A DNA stretch of 34,168 bases from Candidatus Sericytochromatia bacterium. Lineage in GTDB: Bacteria > Cyanobacteriota > Sericytochromatia > UBA7694. The stretch is taken from positions 1-34,168 of the forward strand of contig JACYMC010000098.1 of assembly GCA_015272195.1 (NCBI GenBank), read 5' to 3'. The notes beneath the pieces were generated by a model that did not search any database, was not told the DNA's origin, and was given only the letters and a program-made list of their open reading frames with translations. Of the stretch, positions 24,894 to 32,809 are shown piece after piece (the first letter of the stretch is position 1; every line of letters starts with the position of its first letter). Made by a program: the position numbers and the translations under genes.

Positions 24894-24974
24894 GCGGGTG
24901 TGGCGGAATGGCAGACGCGCCAGACTTAGGATCTGGTGTCTTCGGACGTGGAGGTTCAAGTCCTCTCACCCGCA
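24894..24974 (+). tRNA. tRNA-Leu (anticodon UAG)
   Basis: The acceptor stem pairs GCGGGTG (24894-24900) with CACCCGC (24967-24973), with discriminator A at 24974. The anticodon arm is CCAGA-CTTAGGA-TCTGG, giving anticodon TAG (reads CUA and other CUN leucine codons). A long variable arm (TGTCTTCGGACGT region) marks a class II tRNA, and the T arm contains GGTTCAAGTCC. CCA is not encoded; a run of five T follows directly. Confidence 0.95.
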
Positions 24975-24998
24975 TTTTTCAGTGGCTAATGTGAAAAA
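24975..24998. terminator. possible bidirectional terminator between tRNA-Leu and icd
   Basis: TTTTTCA (24975-24981) and TGAAAAA (24992-24998) form a 7-bp stem with a 10-base loop, with a T-run on either strand. The stem is almost all A-T, so it is weak. Its place between convergent genes is the main support. Confidence 0.4.
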
Positions 24999-26419
24999 GC
25001 CGACTGGCCATCAATGGCAAACAAAAATTCACTTTTGATCCAGTGCAATTCAGCCTGCAGGGCCTGCTGCATCAAGGCCAGCACATCGCCCTGTTCAAGG
25101 CTCTGGCCTGCAGGGGCCAGAAAGCGGCAGTGCCAATGATCTGAAAGCCGGGTTTCAGGAAAGGCCTCTGGCCAGACCGTGACCCCCAGGTTGGTAATGC
25201 AGGCCAGACTCAGCGTTTTCTCATTCAGGCGCTGAAGCCGTTCAGCCAGCAAGGGCGGGTCTTCAATCTGCCAGTCTAAAAACAGGTCCACGCCCACCAG
25301 ACTTTTGCTGACCACCGGCGGCTGATAGGGAATATTGTGCTGCAGGGTCGGCGCAGAGGGCGTGCTGTAAACAACGGGCCGAAGGGTTTGCGGGCGCCGC
25401 CCCAGATTGGCGGCCACGGCAGCCCCAAAGGCCTGGGTGCCCAGTTTTTCACGATGGGCTTCAGCACGATAGATATCGGCGGTCAGCCGACCCTGTTCCA
25501 GGGTATACAGCCAGGCATTGTGAAGTTTTTCGGCCACCTCTGACTGGCCCATCTGCACCAGCAGCAGAATCGCGGCCAGCAGCAGGCCAGAAGGGTTGGC
25601 GCGGTCCTGACCCGCGATTTCCAGGGCCGGCCCGTGCAGGGTTTCAAACACACTGCAGTGCGGCCCCAGATTGGCTGCACACGACAGGCCGGTTGAACCG
25701 GTGGTCATCTGGGCCACCAGACCCGAAAGAATATCGCCGTAGAGATTGGGAATCACAATCACATCAAAGCTTTCGGGCGTTTCGATCAGGCGGGCGGTGC
25801 CCAGGTCCAGGCTTTCGTGCTCCGATTTAATCTCAGGGTAAGCGGCGGCAATCTCCAAAAAAATCTGATGAAAAAAGCCGTCAGTAAACTCCATGATTTT
25901 GTCTTTGGTCAGGGCCGACACCTTCTGACGGCCATGGGTCTGGGCGTAGTCAAAAGCATAACGGATAATTTTTTCGCAGCCGGGCCGGCTGAAAAGCTTG
26001 AGGCCGTGCGCCACATCAGTGGTCTGGCGATACTCCAGGCCGCCATACAAATCTTCTTCGTTTTCGCGAATAATCACCACATCCAGCGCGGGGTAGCGGG
26101 TCGCCACAAAAGGATGGTACGACAAACAGGGCCGCACATTGGCAAAAAGGCCCAGGCTTTTGCGCAGAATAATATTGGTATTGGCCTGCTGACGGGAACT
26201 GAGCACGGGGCCTTTCAGCAGCAGCCCCGTGCGCCGGACAGAGTCCCAGGCAGAATCAGCAATACCACTGCTGAAGCCGGCAGCCTGGGCCTGCTGACCT
26301 ATTTGCACAAACTCCGGGGCCAGGCTGGCCCCGGCAGCCGTCAGCAAATCCAGCACCACCGCCGTGATTTCCGGGCCTATGCCGTCGCCGGCAGCGACGG
26401 TGATAGCCTGGGATGTCAC
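24986..26419 (-). CDS. icd: isocitrate dehydrogenase, Thermus/Rickettsia type
   Basis: The 477-residue beta-decarboxylating dehydrogenase is predicted to convert isocitrate to 2-oxoglutarate in the TCA cycle. Family motifs: GDGIGPEI (11-18), NIILRKSLGLFANVRP (82-97), IIRENEEDLYGGLEY, the catalytic Lys in ALTKDKIMEFTDG, NLYGDILSGLVAQMTTG (the signature Asp) and FETLHGPALEIAGQDRANPSG. About 130 extra residues at the C-terminus, and the SRPGCEKIIRYAFDYA segment, match the long Thermus/alphaproteobacterial IDHs rather than 3-isopropylmalate dehydrogenase. The start is a GTG 4 bases after the stop of the ATP-grasp gene, so the two form an operon. Substrate choice remains inferred. Confidence 0.85.
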   Translation of the reverse strand: MTSQAITVAAGDGIGPEITAVVLDLLTAAGASLAPEFVQIGQQAQAAGFSSGIADSAWDSVRRTGLLLKGPVLSSRQQANTNIILRKSLGLFANVRPCLSYHPFVATRYPALDVVIIRENEEDLYGGLEYRQTTDVAHGLKLFSRPGCEKIIRYAFDYAQTHGRQKVSALTKDKIMEFTDGFFHQIFLEIAAAYPEIKSEHESLDLGTARLIETPESFDVIVIPNLYGDILSGLVAQMTTGSTGLSCAANLGPHCSVFETLHGPALEIAGQDRANPSGLLLAAILLLVQMGQSEVAEKLHNAWLYTLEQGRLTADIYRAEAHREKLGTQAFGAAVAANLGRRPQTLRPVVYSTPSAPTLQHNIPYQPPVVSKSLVGVDLFLDWQIEDPPLLAERLQRLNEKTLSLACITNLGVTVWPEAFPETRLSDHWHCRFLAPAGQSLEQGDVLALMQQALQAELHWIKSEFLFAIDGQSAFSH

Positions 26420-26423
26420 GCTC

Positions 26424-27971
26424 TCAGGCCTTTTGACCCTTCAGGGCAAAGACCGGAATAATACCGCCCCCCGCGCTGACGTTGATCACCTTGGATTCAG
26501 AGATACGTCCCAGGCATCCGGCATACTCGCCGTTAAAAACGTAGGGGTTCAGGTTGAGGTTTTTCTTTTCGAGACGCACCTGGCTGTCGCGGATCACCGG
26601 AAACTCATATTCAGGAATCTCGACAGCCTCCTGCACAATCCACCAGGGGCAGCCCATGGCCGACTCTACCGCGCTCTGCCATTTGCCTTTGTCGGTAAAT
26701 TTACCCACATAGACCTCATAGCCCCCGGCGGCCCAGGTGGGCTTGAGCACCAGATCTTCCTGGTGCTTGATTACATAGTCCTGCAGCGAGACGTCCCGAC
26801 CATCAGCAGACAGGGTAATGGTTTCGTCCATTTTGCGGGTCCAGGGAATATGGTCTTTGATGCACTGGGCTTCGGCGTCGGTAAAATAATGATGATTTTC
26901 TTCGTTGCTCAGAAAGGAGAGCATTTCTTTCTGGGAACCCAGGGTGGCCCGGAAGTGGTTAACCTGGCAGACCGCGTTATCGCGCAGGGCGTTTAAAAAG
27001 TCCTGCATTTCACGCGGAAAGCGCTTAAAAAAGGTAAAGCGCAGGCACATGTTGACGATATCAAAGGCCACGTTACCGGAGTAGAGTTTGCCGTTGCGGT
27101 ACTCAAAATCCCGCGGATCAATACAGTTGGCCTCAATGCCGTGTTCAATCAGATAGTCGCGCACAATTTCGTTGTCGGAGCCGGGCAGATACTCCTTGAG
27201 CGAAACCAGGGCCACGCGGGGTTTGGCTTTGCTGCCCCCCCACTCGCGGTAGCAGGCCAGCAGGGACTCTTTAAGCGCGTGCAGCATGGGGCGGTCTTTG
27301 ATCTGGCAATAATCGGCAATCAGATCTTTGTAAATTGGGGAGTGAATCAGCAGGTCCTCATAGGTATCAACCCAGCCCCGGCCGCCGGGGTTATCGGTAT
27401 TGAACTCAATAAACTTGAGGTTTTTGCCGTCAAACAGGGCGTCATGGCGGTTGAGGACGGTGGGCTTGCTGTACTTGGGATCCCAGTTGATCCATTCCAG
27501 CGGGATATCGGGGTAAGGAAAATAGCTTTTGACATAGTCATCTTTGAAGTAAAGGTGAATCGCCTTATCCAGAATGCGGTCCAGTTCCACGGCCACACGG
27601 GCAATGCGATCCACCGAACTCTCTTTTAAAAACATCGGGGCCAGCGTCACCGGCAGAATGCCGCCATCGCCATAGCTGCAGCGGCGCTTGATCAATTGCT
27701 GCATAAACTGCTGGCGGTGTTTGATCACCTCTTTGGGGTGGGCAATCATCCAGTCGGTCACGGCGGTTTCAGCCGCTGTAAAAGACTGCTCGATATCAGC
27801 AGCCGTACGCTGAGCCTGGGCTTTGGCAGGGGCTGTTTTTTTGGATGGCGCCGCTTTGGGGGTTTTGGCCGCTGCCTTTGGGGCTTTGGCCGCTGCCTTT
27901 GGGGCTTTGGCTACCGCTTTTTTTTCGGCGGCAGTGGAGACTTTGCTGGAAGCGGATGCTTTCTTTGCCAT
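26424..27971 (-). CDS. ATP-grasp-like enzyme with histone-H1-like N-terminal tail
   Basis: The 515-residue product has two parts. Residues 1 to about 55 are a Lys/Ala/Pro-rich tail with three heptads of the KAPKAAA type, like histone H1 or bacterial H1-like proteins. The remainder looks like a glutathionylspermidine-synthase/circularly permuted ATP-grasp protein: FIEFNTDNPGGRGW, PRVALVSLKEYLPGSDNEI, DLVLKPTWAAGGYEVYVGK (probable ATP-binding Lys and glycine loop), WIVQEAVEIPEY and a C-terminal NVSAGGGIIPVFAL. It should ligate a carboxylate to an amine or thiol; the substrates are unknown. It is the first gene of an operon with icd. AGGAG lies 15 bases before the ATG, rather far. Confidence 0.75.
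   Translation of the reverse strand: MAKKASASSKVSTAAEKKAVAKAPKAAAKAPKAAAKTPKAAPSKKTAPAKAQAQRTAADIEQSFTAAETAVTDWMIAHPKEVIKHRQQFMQQLIKRRCSYGDGGILPVTLAPMFLKESSVDRIARVAVELDRILDKAIHLYFKDDYVKSYFPYPDIPLEWINWDPKYSKPTVLNRHDALFDGKNLKFIEFNTDNPGGRGWVDTYEDLLIHSPIYKDLIADYCQIKDRPMLHALKESLLACYREWGGSKAKPRVALVSLKEYLPGSDNEIVRDYLIEHGIEANCIDPRDFEYRNGKLYSGNVAFDIVNMCLRFTFFKRFPREMQDFLNALRDNAVCQVNHFRATLGSQKEMLSFLSNEENHHYFTDAEAQCIKDHIPWTRKMDETITLSADGRDVSLQDYVIKHQEDLVLKPTWAAGGYEVYVGKFTDKGKWQSAVESAMGCPWWIVQEAVEIPEYEFPVIRDSQVRLEKKNLNLNPYVFNGEYAGCLGRISESKVINVSAGGGIIPVFALKGQKA
27861..27923. repeat. 21-bp tandem repeats inside the H1-like tail
   Basis: Three consecutive 21-bp units (27861-27881, 27882-27902, 27903-27923). 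The first two differ at one base and the third diverges in its second half. Each encodes one heptad of the KAPKAAA type. The near identity suggests recent slippage or unit duplication. Confidence 0.8.
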
Positions 27972-28016
27972 GACGGGGGATTGTGACTCCTGAAAACAAG
28001 CTGTGAAACTGGTAAT

Positions 28017-28047
28017 AATGTAGCACGAATCACCAGGCGGCGGGCAA
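28017..28047 (-). promoter_or_regulatory. candidate promoter of the ATP-grasp/icd operon
   Basis: On the minus strand TTGCCC (28042-28047), a long 19-bp spacer, TACATT (28017-28022). Confidence 0.4.
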
Positions 28048-28080
28048 GGATTTTTTGTACTGCGAATCAGGGACGGAGGG

Positions 28081-28089
28081 TGTTATACT
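28081..28089 (+). promoter_or_regulatory. extended -10 promoter of the Lon-N-domain gene
   Basis: TGTTATACT: the extended TGn motif plus TATACT (28084-28089). No clear -35 is needed for this class. The start codon follows about 25-30 bases later. Confidence 0.5.
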
Positions 28090-28114
28090 GCTTCAAAATT
28101 CAGAAAGGAAACGG

Positions 28115-28741
28115 GTGGGTATGGAGACGGTCCCCATTTTCCCGCTGGACCTGGTGGTGGTTCCCGGCGAGCCCGTTCCCCTGCATATTTTTGAGCCGCG
28201 TTACCAGCAGCTGATTGCCGACTGCGCCCCGGCTGAGGGTGATCAGCATTACCAGCCCTTTGGCATCAACTACGCCCGCAAAACCCAGCTGCACAACATT
28301 GGCTGCACGGTCCTGGTTGACGAGATTCTGCACAAATACCCCAACGGCGAAATGGACATCATGACCTATGGTCACCGCCGCTACCGCCTGCTGGACACCC
28401 GCGAAGAAAAACCCTATCTGCTGGGCGAAGTAGAGTGGATTGTCGAAGAGCCCGTCAGCCCGGACGGCGTACTGCGCAGCGCGGTTCTGGAACTTTACGA
28501 CAAGTTCCTGGCTGCCGTGGAAGTCGACGATCACACCCTGGATCGCAGCAGTGAACAGCTCTCGTTTGAAATTGCCTACCGCGTCAACCTCGAAAAACTG
28601 CCCAAACTGGAATTGCTGGAGGCAGAGCACGAAAACGAACGCCTGGAACTGCTGCATATCTATCTCTGCAAAACCGTGCCCGAAATCGAGAAGGCCCGCA
28701 GCTTTCAGCGCCGCATCCGTTCTAACGGATATTTTGCGTGA
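28115..28741 (+). CDS. Lon N-terminal-domain (LON substrate-binding) protein
   Basis: The product has about 208 residues from the GTG at 28115, five bases after AGAAAGGA; the ATG at 28121 is a close alternative. The N-terminus, ETVPIFPLDLVVVPGEPVPLHIFEPRYQQLI, is the signature of the LON substrate-recognition domain. There is no AAA+ or Ser-Lys protease domain, so it is one of the stand-alone LON-domain proteins whose role is not settled (substrate adaptor suggested). A perfect 8-bp inverted repeat begins at its stop codon. Confidence 0.88.
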   Translation: MGMETVPIFPLDLVVVPGEPVPLHIFEPRYQQLIADCAPAEGDQHYQPFGINYARKTQLHNIGCTVLVDEILHKYPNGEMDIMTYGHRRYRLLDTREEKPYLLGEVEWIVEEPVSPDGVLRSAVLELYDKFLAAVEVDDHTLDRSSEQLSFEIAYRVNLEKLPKLELLEAEHENERLELLHIYLCKTVPEIEKARSFQRRIRSNGYFA

Positions 28742-28764
28742 ACGCACTTTTGAAACAGTGCGTT
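28741..28764. other. perfect hairpin between the Lon-N gene and nadK
   Basis: AACGCACT (28741-28748), an 8-base loop, then AGTGCGTT (28757-28764). It lacks a T-run and overlaps the -35 of the nadK promoter, so it could be a weak terminator or an operator. Confidence 0.5.
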
Positions 28765-28779
28765 AATCTGTGTTATGAT
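28750..28779 (+). promoter_or_regulatory. nadK promoter
   Basis: TTGAAA (28750-28755), 18 bp, TATGAT (28774-28779) with an upstream TGT (extended -10). Confidence 0.6.
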
Positions 28780-28815
28780 GCAGCCATCAAAGCCTAGACA
28801 GGAAACGGCCACAGC

Positions 28816-29682
28816 ATGAGTGCCCCCGCCATCGGGATTGTATACAACCTCTACAAAACCTATAAATGCGATACCCAGCATATCGCCCAGGAAGTGGCCC
28901 AGTGGCTCTCAGAGCGGGGCGAAAACGTCTACCTGTTTTCATCACACTACAACTCCAACGAGGAGTTCGAAAAAGATACCGGCGATCTGCGCCTCAAAAT
29001 GGCCCTGGTCTTTGGTGGCGACGGCACGGTGCTCTATGCCGCCCGTCTGCTGGCGCCCCACGGCATTCCGCTGCTCTGTATCAACGCCGGTTCCCTGGGC
29101 TTTATTTCTGAAACCGCCCTCGAAGATCTCTACCCCTCGCTGGAGCGCCTGCTGGCCGGCGAGTACGTGATCCAGGAGCGCAGCATGCTCAAAATTGAGG
29201 TGCTGGACGAAAACTACCAGTCGCGCCTGCTGTTTCATGCCCTCAACGATGCAGCCATTATGCGCCACCCGCTCTCGTACATCATTGACCTGGCCACCTA
29301 TGTCGATGGCGAGTATATCAACACCTACCGCGCTGACGGCCTGATTATTGCCTCGGCCACCGGCTCCACGGCCTACTCCATGAGTGCCGGCGGGCCTTTG
29401 ATGATGCCGGATGTTTCGGCATATATTATCAACCCGCTCTGCCCCCACGCCCTGTTTAACCGGGCCGTGGTGATCCCCGAATGGAAAGAAACCATGGTCA
29501 AGGTGCTCTTGCGCGAAACCTCCCAGGACGTGCTGATCACCATTGACGGCCAGGCCCACCAGCAGCTCTACCACCGCGATATCGTCAAGGTCAGCCGCTC
29601 CTTTTACAAAACCCGGCTGGTCAAGTTCCAGAAAAACGACTTCTTCCACATCATGCGCCAGAAGCTCTTCTTTGGCCGCTGA
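28816..29682 (+). CDS. nadK: NAD kinase
   Basis: The 288-residue product phosphorylates NAD+ to NADP+. Motifs: catalytic GGDGT (67-71, D69), the NAD-binding NAGSLGF, ALNDAAI (the N-[DE] motif), and the glycine-rich YRADGLIIASATGSTAYSMSAGGP. Length and order fit bacterial NadK/PpnK. AGGAAA lies about 10 bases upstream of the ATG. ung follows after 6 bases, probably on the same mRNA. Confidence 0.95.
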   Translation: MSAPAIGIVYNLYKTYKCDTQHIAQEVAQWLSERGENVYLFSSHYNSNEEFEKDTGDLRLKMALVFGGDGTVLYAARLLAPHGIPLLCINAGSLGFISETALEDLYPSLERLLAGEYVIQERSMLKIEVLDENYQSRLLFHALNDAAIMRHPLSYIIDLATYVDGEYINTYRADGLIIASATGSTAYSMSAGGPLMMPDVSAYIINPLCPHALFNRAVVIPEWKETMVKVLLRETSQDVLITIDGQAHQQLYHRDIVKVSRSFYKTRLVKFQKNDFFHIMRQKLFFGR

Positions 29683-29688
29683 GGCCCC

Positions 29689-30378
29689 ATGTCCGAACGT
29701 CTGCGGGACCTGATCCCCGCCCCCTGGCGCGCGCTCTGGGACACCCCGGCCCTGGAGCCCCACTGGGCAAAGCTGGAAGCCTTTTTAGACGCTGAATACG
29801 CCAGCCAGACCGTTTACCCGCCCCGCAAGGATCTGTTTCAGGCCCTGCAGCCCTGCCCGCCAGAGGCCGTGCGGGTGCTGATTCTGGGCCAGGACCCCTA
29901 CCACCAGCCGGGCCAGGCCCACGGCCTGAGCTTCTCGGTGCCGCCGGGCCAGAAGCTGCCGCCCAGCCTGCGCAATATATTTACGGAGCTGCAGAGCGAT
30001 CTCGGCTGTGCCGCGCCGGCCAGCGGCAGCCTGCTGCCCTGGGCCCGGCAGGGCGTGCTGCTGCTCAATACGGTGATGAGCGTGCGCGCCGGTCAGGCAG
30101 GCTCCCATGCTGGCCAAGGCTGGGAACCTTTAAGCGACGCCCTGATTGCGGGTCTGAGTACACAAAGCAAACATCTGGTCTGCCTGCTCTGGGGCCGCTG
30201 GGCCCAGGCCAAAGCGCCGTTGATTGATCCACGGCACACGATCCTGCAGGGGCCACACCCTTCACCGCTCTCGGCCTACCGGGGCTTTTTTGGCTCGCGG
30301 CCCTTTTCGCAGATCAACGCCGCGCTGCAGGCCCACGGCCAGCCCGCCATTGACTGGGCCCTGCCCGCTCACAGCTGA
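29689..30378 (+). CDS. ung: uracil-DNA glycosylase, family 1
   Basis: The 229-residue product removes uracil from DNA as the first step of base excision repair. The catalytic GQDPYH (67-72, D69) is intact. LNTVMSVRAGQAGSH, which has A-G-x-A-x-S-H in place of the usual A-H-S-H, and the minor-groove loop HPSPLSAYRGFFGSRPFS (H190) follow in the expected places. It is probably co-transcribed with nadK. Its 3' end overlaps the convergent gene by 10 bases. Confidence 0.95.
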   Translation: MSERLRDLIPAPWRALWDTPALEPHWAKLEAFLDAEYASQTVYPPRKDLFQALQPCPPEAVRVLILGQDPYHQPGQAHGLSFSVPPGQKLPPSLRNIFTELQSDLGCAAPASGSLLPWARQGVLLLNTVMSVRAGQAGSHAGQGWEPLSDALIAGLSTQSKHLVCLLWGRWAQAKAPLIDPRHTILQGPHPSPLSAYRGFFGSRPFSQINAALQAHGQPAIDWALPAHS

Positions 30379-32120
30379 TAATTCAGAAACAGCCCAAACA
30401 CCGGCCCGGAAGCCGCCAGACCATAACACAGATCACTGTCACCCGCGCTGCTGCGCCAGCGGGTGCCGGCAGCAGGGTACTCGCGCCAGCCCAGATCCAG
30501 CCCCAGAATCAGATCGGGGTTGAGCTGCAGGGCCGCCCCGGCAAAAGGCGTGCCCCCCAGGGTACTCTGGCTGAGGGTGCTGGGCCCGTCTGACTGCACG
30601 CCGTTCATAAAGCCCAGGCGCAGCCCCACAGCCAGCATCAGCTGGCGAAAATAAAAGCGTTTACTGAGGCCCAGCTCGCCGGTCAGCGCGGACACATTGG
30701 CCGGTGGGGCCCTACCCCGCACACCCGGCCAGCCCACCATGCCATAGGCCCCATTGAGTCCCAGGTAAGTTTCTGACCAGCCCAGTGCCTGGGCCAGACT
30801 GTAATAGAGCGTGCCCGAAAACTCCGGGGCCGTGTCGGCATAAATGCCGCTGCGGGGTCCCAGCAGTGCCAGAGAACCCGTGCCGCCGCGCAGGCGCAGT
30901 TCAAAGGGTGTTTTGGGGTATTCCAGATGCTGATCACCCGGCTCAAAGGGGCGCGCCGCCAGAATGGTCTGTACAGAAAACTGCTGTTCTTCAAGGGCGC
31001 GCACTTTGGTAAAGCCAATCTCAACGGGTTGCATGCCCTCCGGGGTCTGGCGGTACTCGATAATGCGATAGCCCGCATCCAGATGAATGCCCAGACTGCT
31101 CACGCTTTCGCTCTCAGACAGGCTCAGCTGGCTCAGATCGCTCTGGGGGTCAAATGCGCTGACCTGGCCTTTAAGCTGAAACTCCGGGGTTTTGCGAATC
31201 TCAGCCAGCAGGTTCTGGAGTTTGTACAGCGCGCTGACCCCTTCCAGAAAGGCGCCGCTCTGCTTCAGACCGTCCGGGTGCAGCAGGTTCAGGCTGCCGC
31301 TCAGGCCCAGAACCAAAGCCTGATCTGAGAGTTTGGCCATTTTTTCGGGCGACGACAGCTCCAGTTCCAGCACCTTGCGGGCGGTATCCTGCAGATAGCG
31401 CGCCGGGTCCTGGCTTTCAAGGGCGGGCAGCAGCTGGTCAAAAGGCGGCAGCCGGCGCAGAGTCGTTAAAAAAGCAGCGGTGTCCTCAGGTGCTGGGCTG
31501 GCGCCCAGTTCATCCTGCATGCGCTGGCGCAGCAGGGGCATATCCATGCGCAGCAGTTTGACAATCTGCCAGTTTTCCTGAAACGCGGTCAGGGCTTGCG
31601 GCTGGTCTTCGCGGACTTTGTACAGGGGCAAATCCAGGCTAAAACGGCTTTTGAGCACCAGATACCAACCCTGGCCCTCAGTCTGGCCACTGTACTCCGG
31701 GCCGCTGATCTCAAGGGGTGAAAAAGCCCAGCGGGGCGCAAAGACATAGGCTGAATCCAGCACCTGCCGGGTCTGGCTCCAGGTGACCACCCGCTCGCCA
31801 AAGCGCAGATCTTCGGGGGTCTGACCCGCCGCCAGCAGACCGGCCTGCTCACTTTGATACTGCCGGGCCCGCGCCAGAAAATCAGGCAGGCTGCCCTCAC
31901 TCAGAATCAGGGGGTAATCAAAGCGCGGCAGCTCGCGCTGAAAAAAGCGCACCAGAAAAGCATCCAGTTGACTCTGCTGCGCCTGATAAAACGAAATATA
32001 GCGGGGCTGATAGGTTTCCAGTGCGGGGGGCTGCTCAGCAACTGCCGGGGCAGCGGCTGCCTGACCCCGCACCAGCAAAAGGCTCAGACAGCCGGCAGCC
32101 ATGATCTTAAGAAGTTTCAT
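30369..32120 (-). CDS. exported protein of unknown function, possible outer-membrane barrel at the C-terminus
   Basis: The 583-residue product has a signal peptide (MKLLKIMAAGCLSLLLV...AAA). Its first 350 residues are mainly helical with no recognised motif. From about 330 the sequence alternates in beta-strand fashion (VSSLGIHLDAGYRIIEYRQ, FELRLRGGTGSLALLG, LGLSKRFYFRQLMLAVGLRLGF, LILGLDLGWREYP). It ends in FGLFLNYQL, like the closing strand of an outer-membrane beta-barrel. I do not recognise the family. The start codon is 9 bases after a TATACT box, so the leader would be only a few bases. Confidence 0.8.
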   Translation of the reverse strand: MKLLKIMAAGCLSLLLVRGQAAAAPAVAEQPPALETYQPRYISFYQAQQSQLDAFLVRFFQRELPRFDYPLILSEGSLPDFLARARQYQSEQAGLLAAGQTPEDLRFGERVVTWSQTRQVLDSAYVFAPRWAFSPLEISGPEYSGQTEGQGWYLVLKSRFSLDLPLYKVREDQPQALTAFQENWQIVKLLRMDMPLLRQRMQDELGASPAPEDTAAFLTTLRRLPPFDQLLPALESQDPARYLQDTARKVLELELSSPEKMAKLSDQALVLGLSGSLNLLHPDGLKQSGAFLEGVSALYKLQNLLAEIRKTPEFQLKGQVSAFDPQSDLSQLSLSESESVSSLGIHLDAGYRIIEYRQTPEGMQPVEIGFTKVRALEEQQFSVQTILAARPFEPGDQHLEYPKTPFELRLRGGTGSLALLGPRSGIYADTAPEFSGTLYYSLAQALGWSETYLGLNGAYGMVGWPGVRGRAPPANVSALTGELGLSKRFYFRQLMLAVGLRLGFMNGVQSDGPSTLSQSTLGGTPFAGAALQLNPDLILGLDLGWREYPAAGTRWRSSAGDSDLCYGLAASGPVFGLFLNYQL

Positions 32121-32129
32121 AGGGTGCTC

Positions 32130-32135
32130 AGTATA
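32130..32135 (-). promoter_or_regulatory. -10 box of the exported protein gene
   Basis: TATACT on the minus strand; the -35 is poor. The Fnr-type box at 32151-32164 lies where the -35 should be, so the regulator could repress this gene while activating the divergent one. Confidence 0.4.
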
Positions 32136-32150
32136 GCCCCAGGCAGAAGA

Positions 32151-32164
32151 TTGCGCCAGCGCAA
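32151..32164. promoter_or_regulatory. Fnr/Crp-type binding site
   Basis: TTGCG-CCAG-CGCAA is a perfect 5-4-5 palindrome, the half-site layout of Fnr-like regulators (TTGnn-N4-nnCAA). Its centre is at 32157.5, about 41.5 bases before the start expected from the -10 TATGCT at 32187-32192, the classic class II activation position. The obvious candidate protein is encoded two genes downstream. Confidence 0.6.
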
Positions 32165-32186
32165 AGACACAGGTTCACGCCCTGCG

Positions 32187-32192
32187 TATGCT
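32187..32192 (+). promoter_or_regulatory. candidate -10 box of the hemerythrin operon
   Basis: TATGCT; a partial -35 AAGACA (32164-32169) lies 17 bp upstream and overlaps the Fnr-type site by one base, as expected for an activator-dependent promoter. Confidence 0.4.
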
Positions 32193-32200
32193 GTAAAAAA

Positions 32201-32215
32201 ACAGTTTGAAACTGT
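32201..32215. promoter_or_regulatory. palindrome in the leader of the hemerythrin operon
   Basis: ACAGTTTGAAACTGT is a perfect 15-bp palindrome centred on G32208, just downstream of the predicted transcription start. It may be a repressor site or an mRNA hairpin; which one cannot be told from sequence. Confidence 0.45.
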
Positions 32216-32236
32216 GATGCCAAAGGAGCTTCTGTT

Positions 32237-32776
32237 ATGACACCCTCACCTGCCAGCACCTCTCTTTCCCAGAGCATTCCCGAACTCTGCCAGGATCTGG
32301 TGGAAAACCACCACGAATACATCCGCGCGGTGGGCCCGGCCCTGCTGCGCCAGGCCGTGGATCTCGGCCCCCATGACACCCGGGCCGATCTGCCGGCGCT
32401 GATCCTGCTGCTGCGCACCCTGCTGCGCGATCTCGACACCCATATGCTCAAAGAAGAGGCCATTCTGTTCCCCTACTGTCAGCGCCTGGCCAGCGCCACC
32501 GAAGCGGTCAGCATGCATTGTGGCAATACTGCCAACCCGATCCGGGCCATGGATGCCGAGCACAAACACTGCCAGAGTCAGTTGATCACGCTGGCCCGTC
32601 TGACCGATAACTACACGCCGGCAGCGGGCAGCAGCGCGGTTTATGCCGGCTGGCTGGAGCAGCTGAAGCTGTTTGCCGAAGATCTGAAGATCCACATCTA
32701 CAAAGAAGACCAGCTGCTGTTTCCGCTGGCCCTGGCGCGCGATGCCGAGCTGCGTGGCGCGGATATGGTAAGCTGA
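32237..32776 (+). CDS. hemerythrin-like di-iron protein (RIC/YtfE type without ScdA N-domain)
   Basis: The 179-residue product is a four-helix hemerythrin domain. Candidate iron ligands are H25/H26 in ENHHEY, H69 and E73 in DTHMLKEEAILFPY, H109/H111 in DAEHKHC, and H153/E157 in KIHIYKEDQLLFPL. The spacing and the LFP motifs match the RIC family (YtfE/ScdA/DnrN), which repairs iron centres damaged by nitric oxide or oxidative stress. The usual N-terminal ScdA domain is missing. AAAGGAG precedes the ATG. It is followed directly by a Crp/Fnr regulator, a common partner for NO-stress genes. Confidence 0.87.
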   Translation: MTPSPASTSLSQSIPELCQDLVENHHEYIRAVGPALLRQAVDLGPHDTRADLPALILLLRTLLRDLDTHMLKEEAILFPYCQRLASATEAVSMHCGNTANPIRAMDAEHKHCQSQLITLARLTDNYTPAAGSSAVYAGWLEQLKLFAEDLKIHIYKEDQLLFPLALARDAELRGADMVS

Positions 32777-32809
32777 ATGACGGTCTGCACAACTTTACAG
32801 AGGTTTACC

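Noticed and set aside
24975-24998. Strong intrinsic terminator after tRNA-Leu
   Set aside because: The stem is A-T only; kept as a weak candidate rather than a confident terminator.
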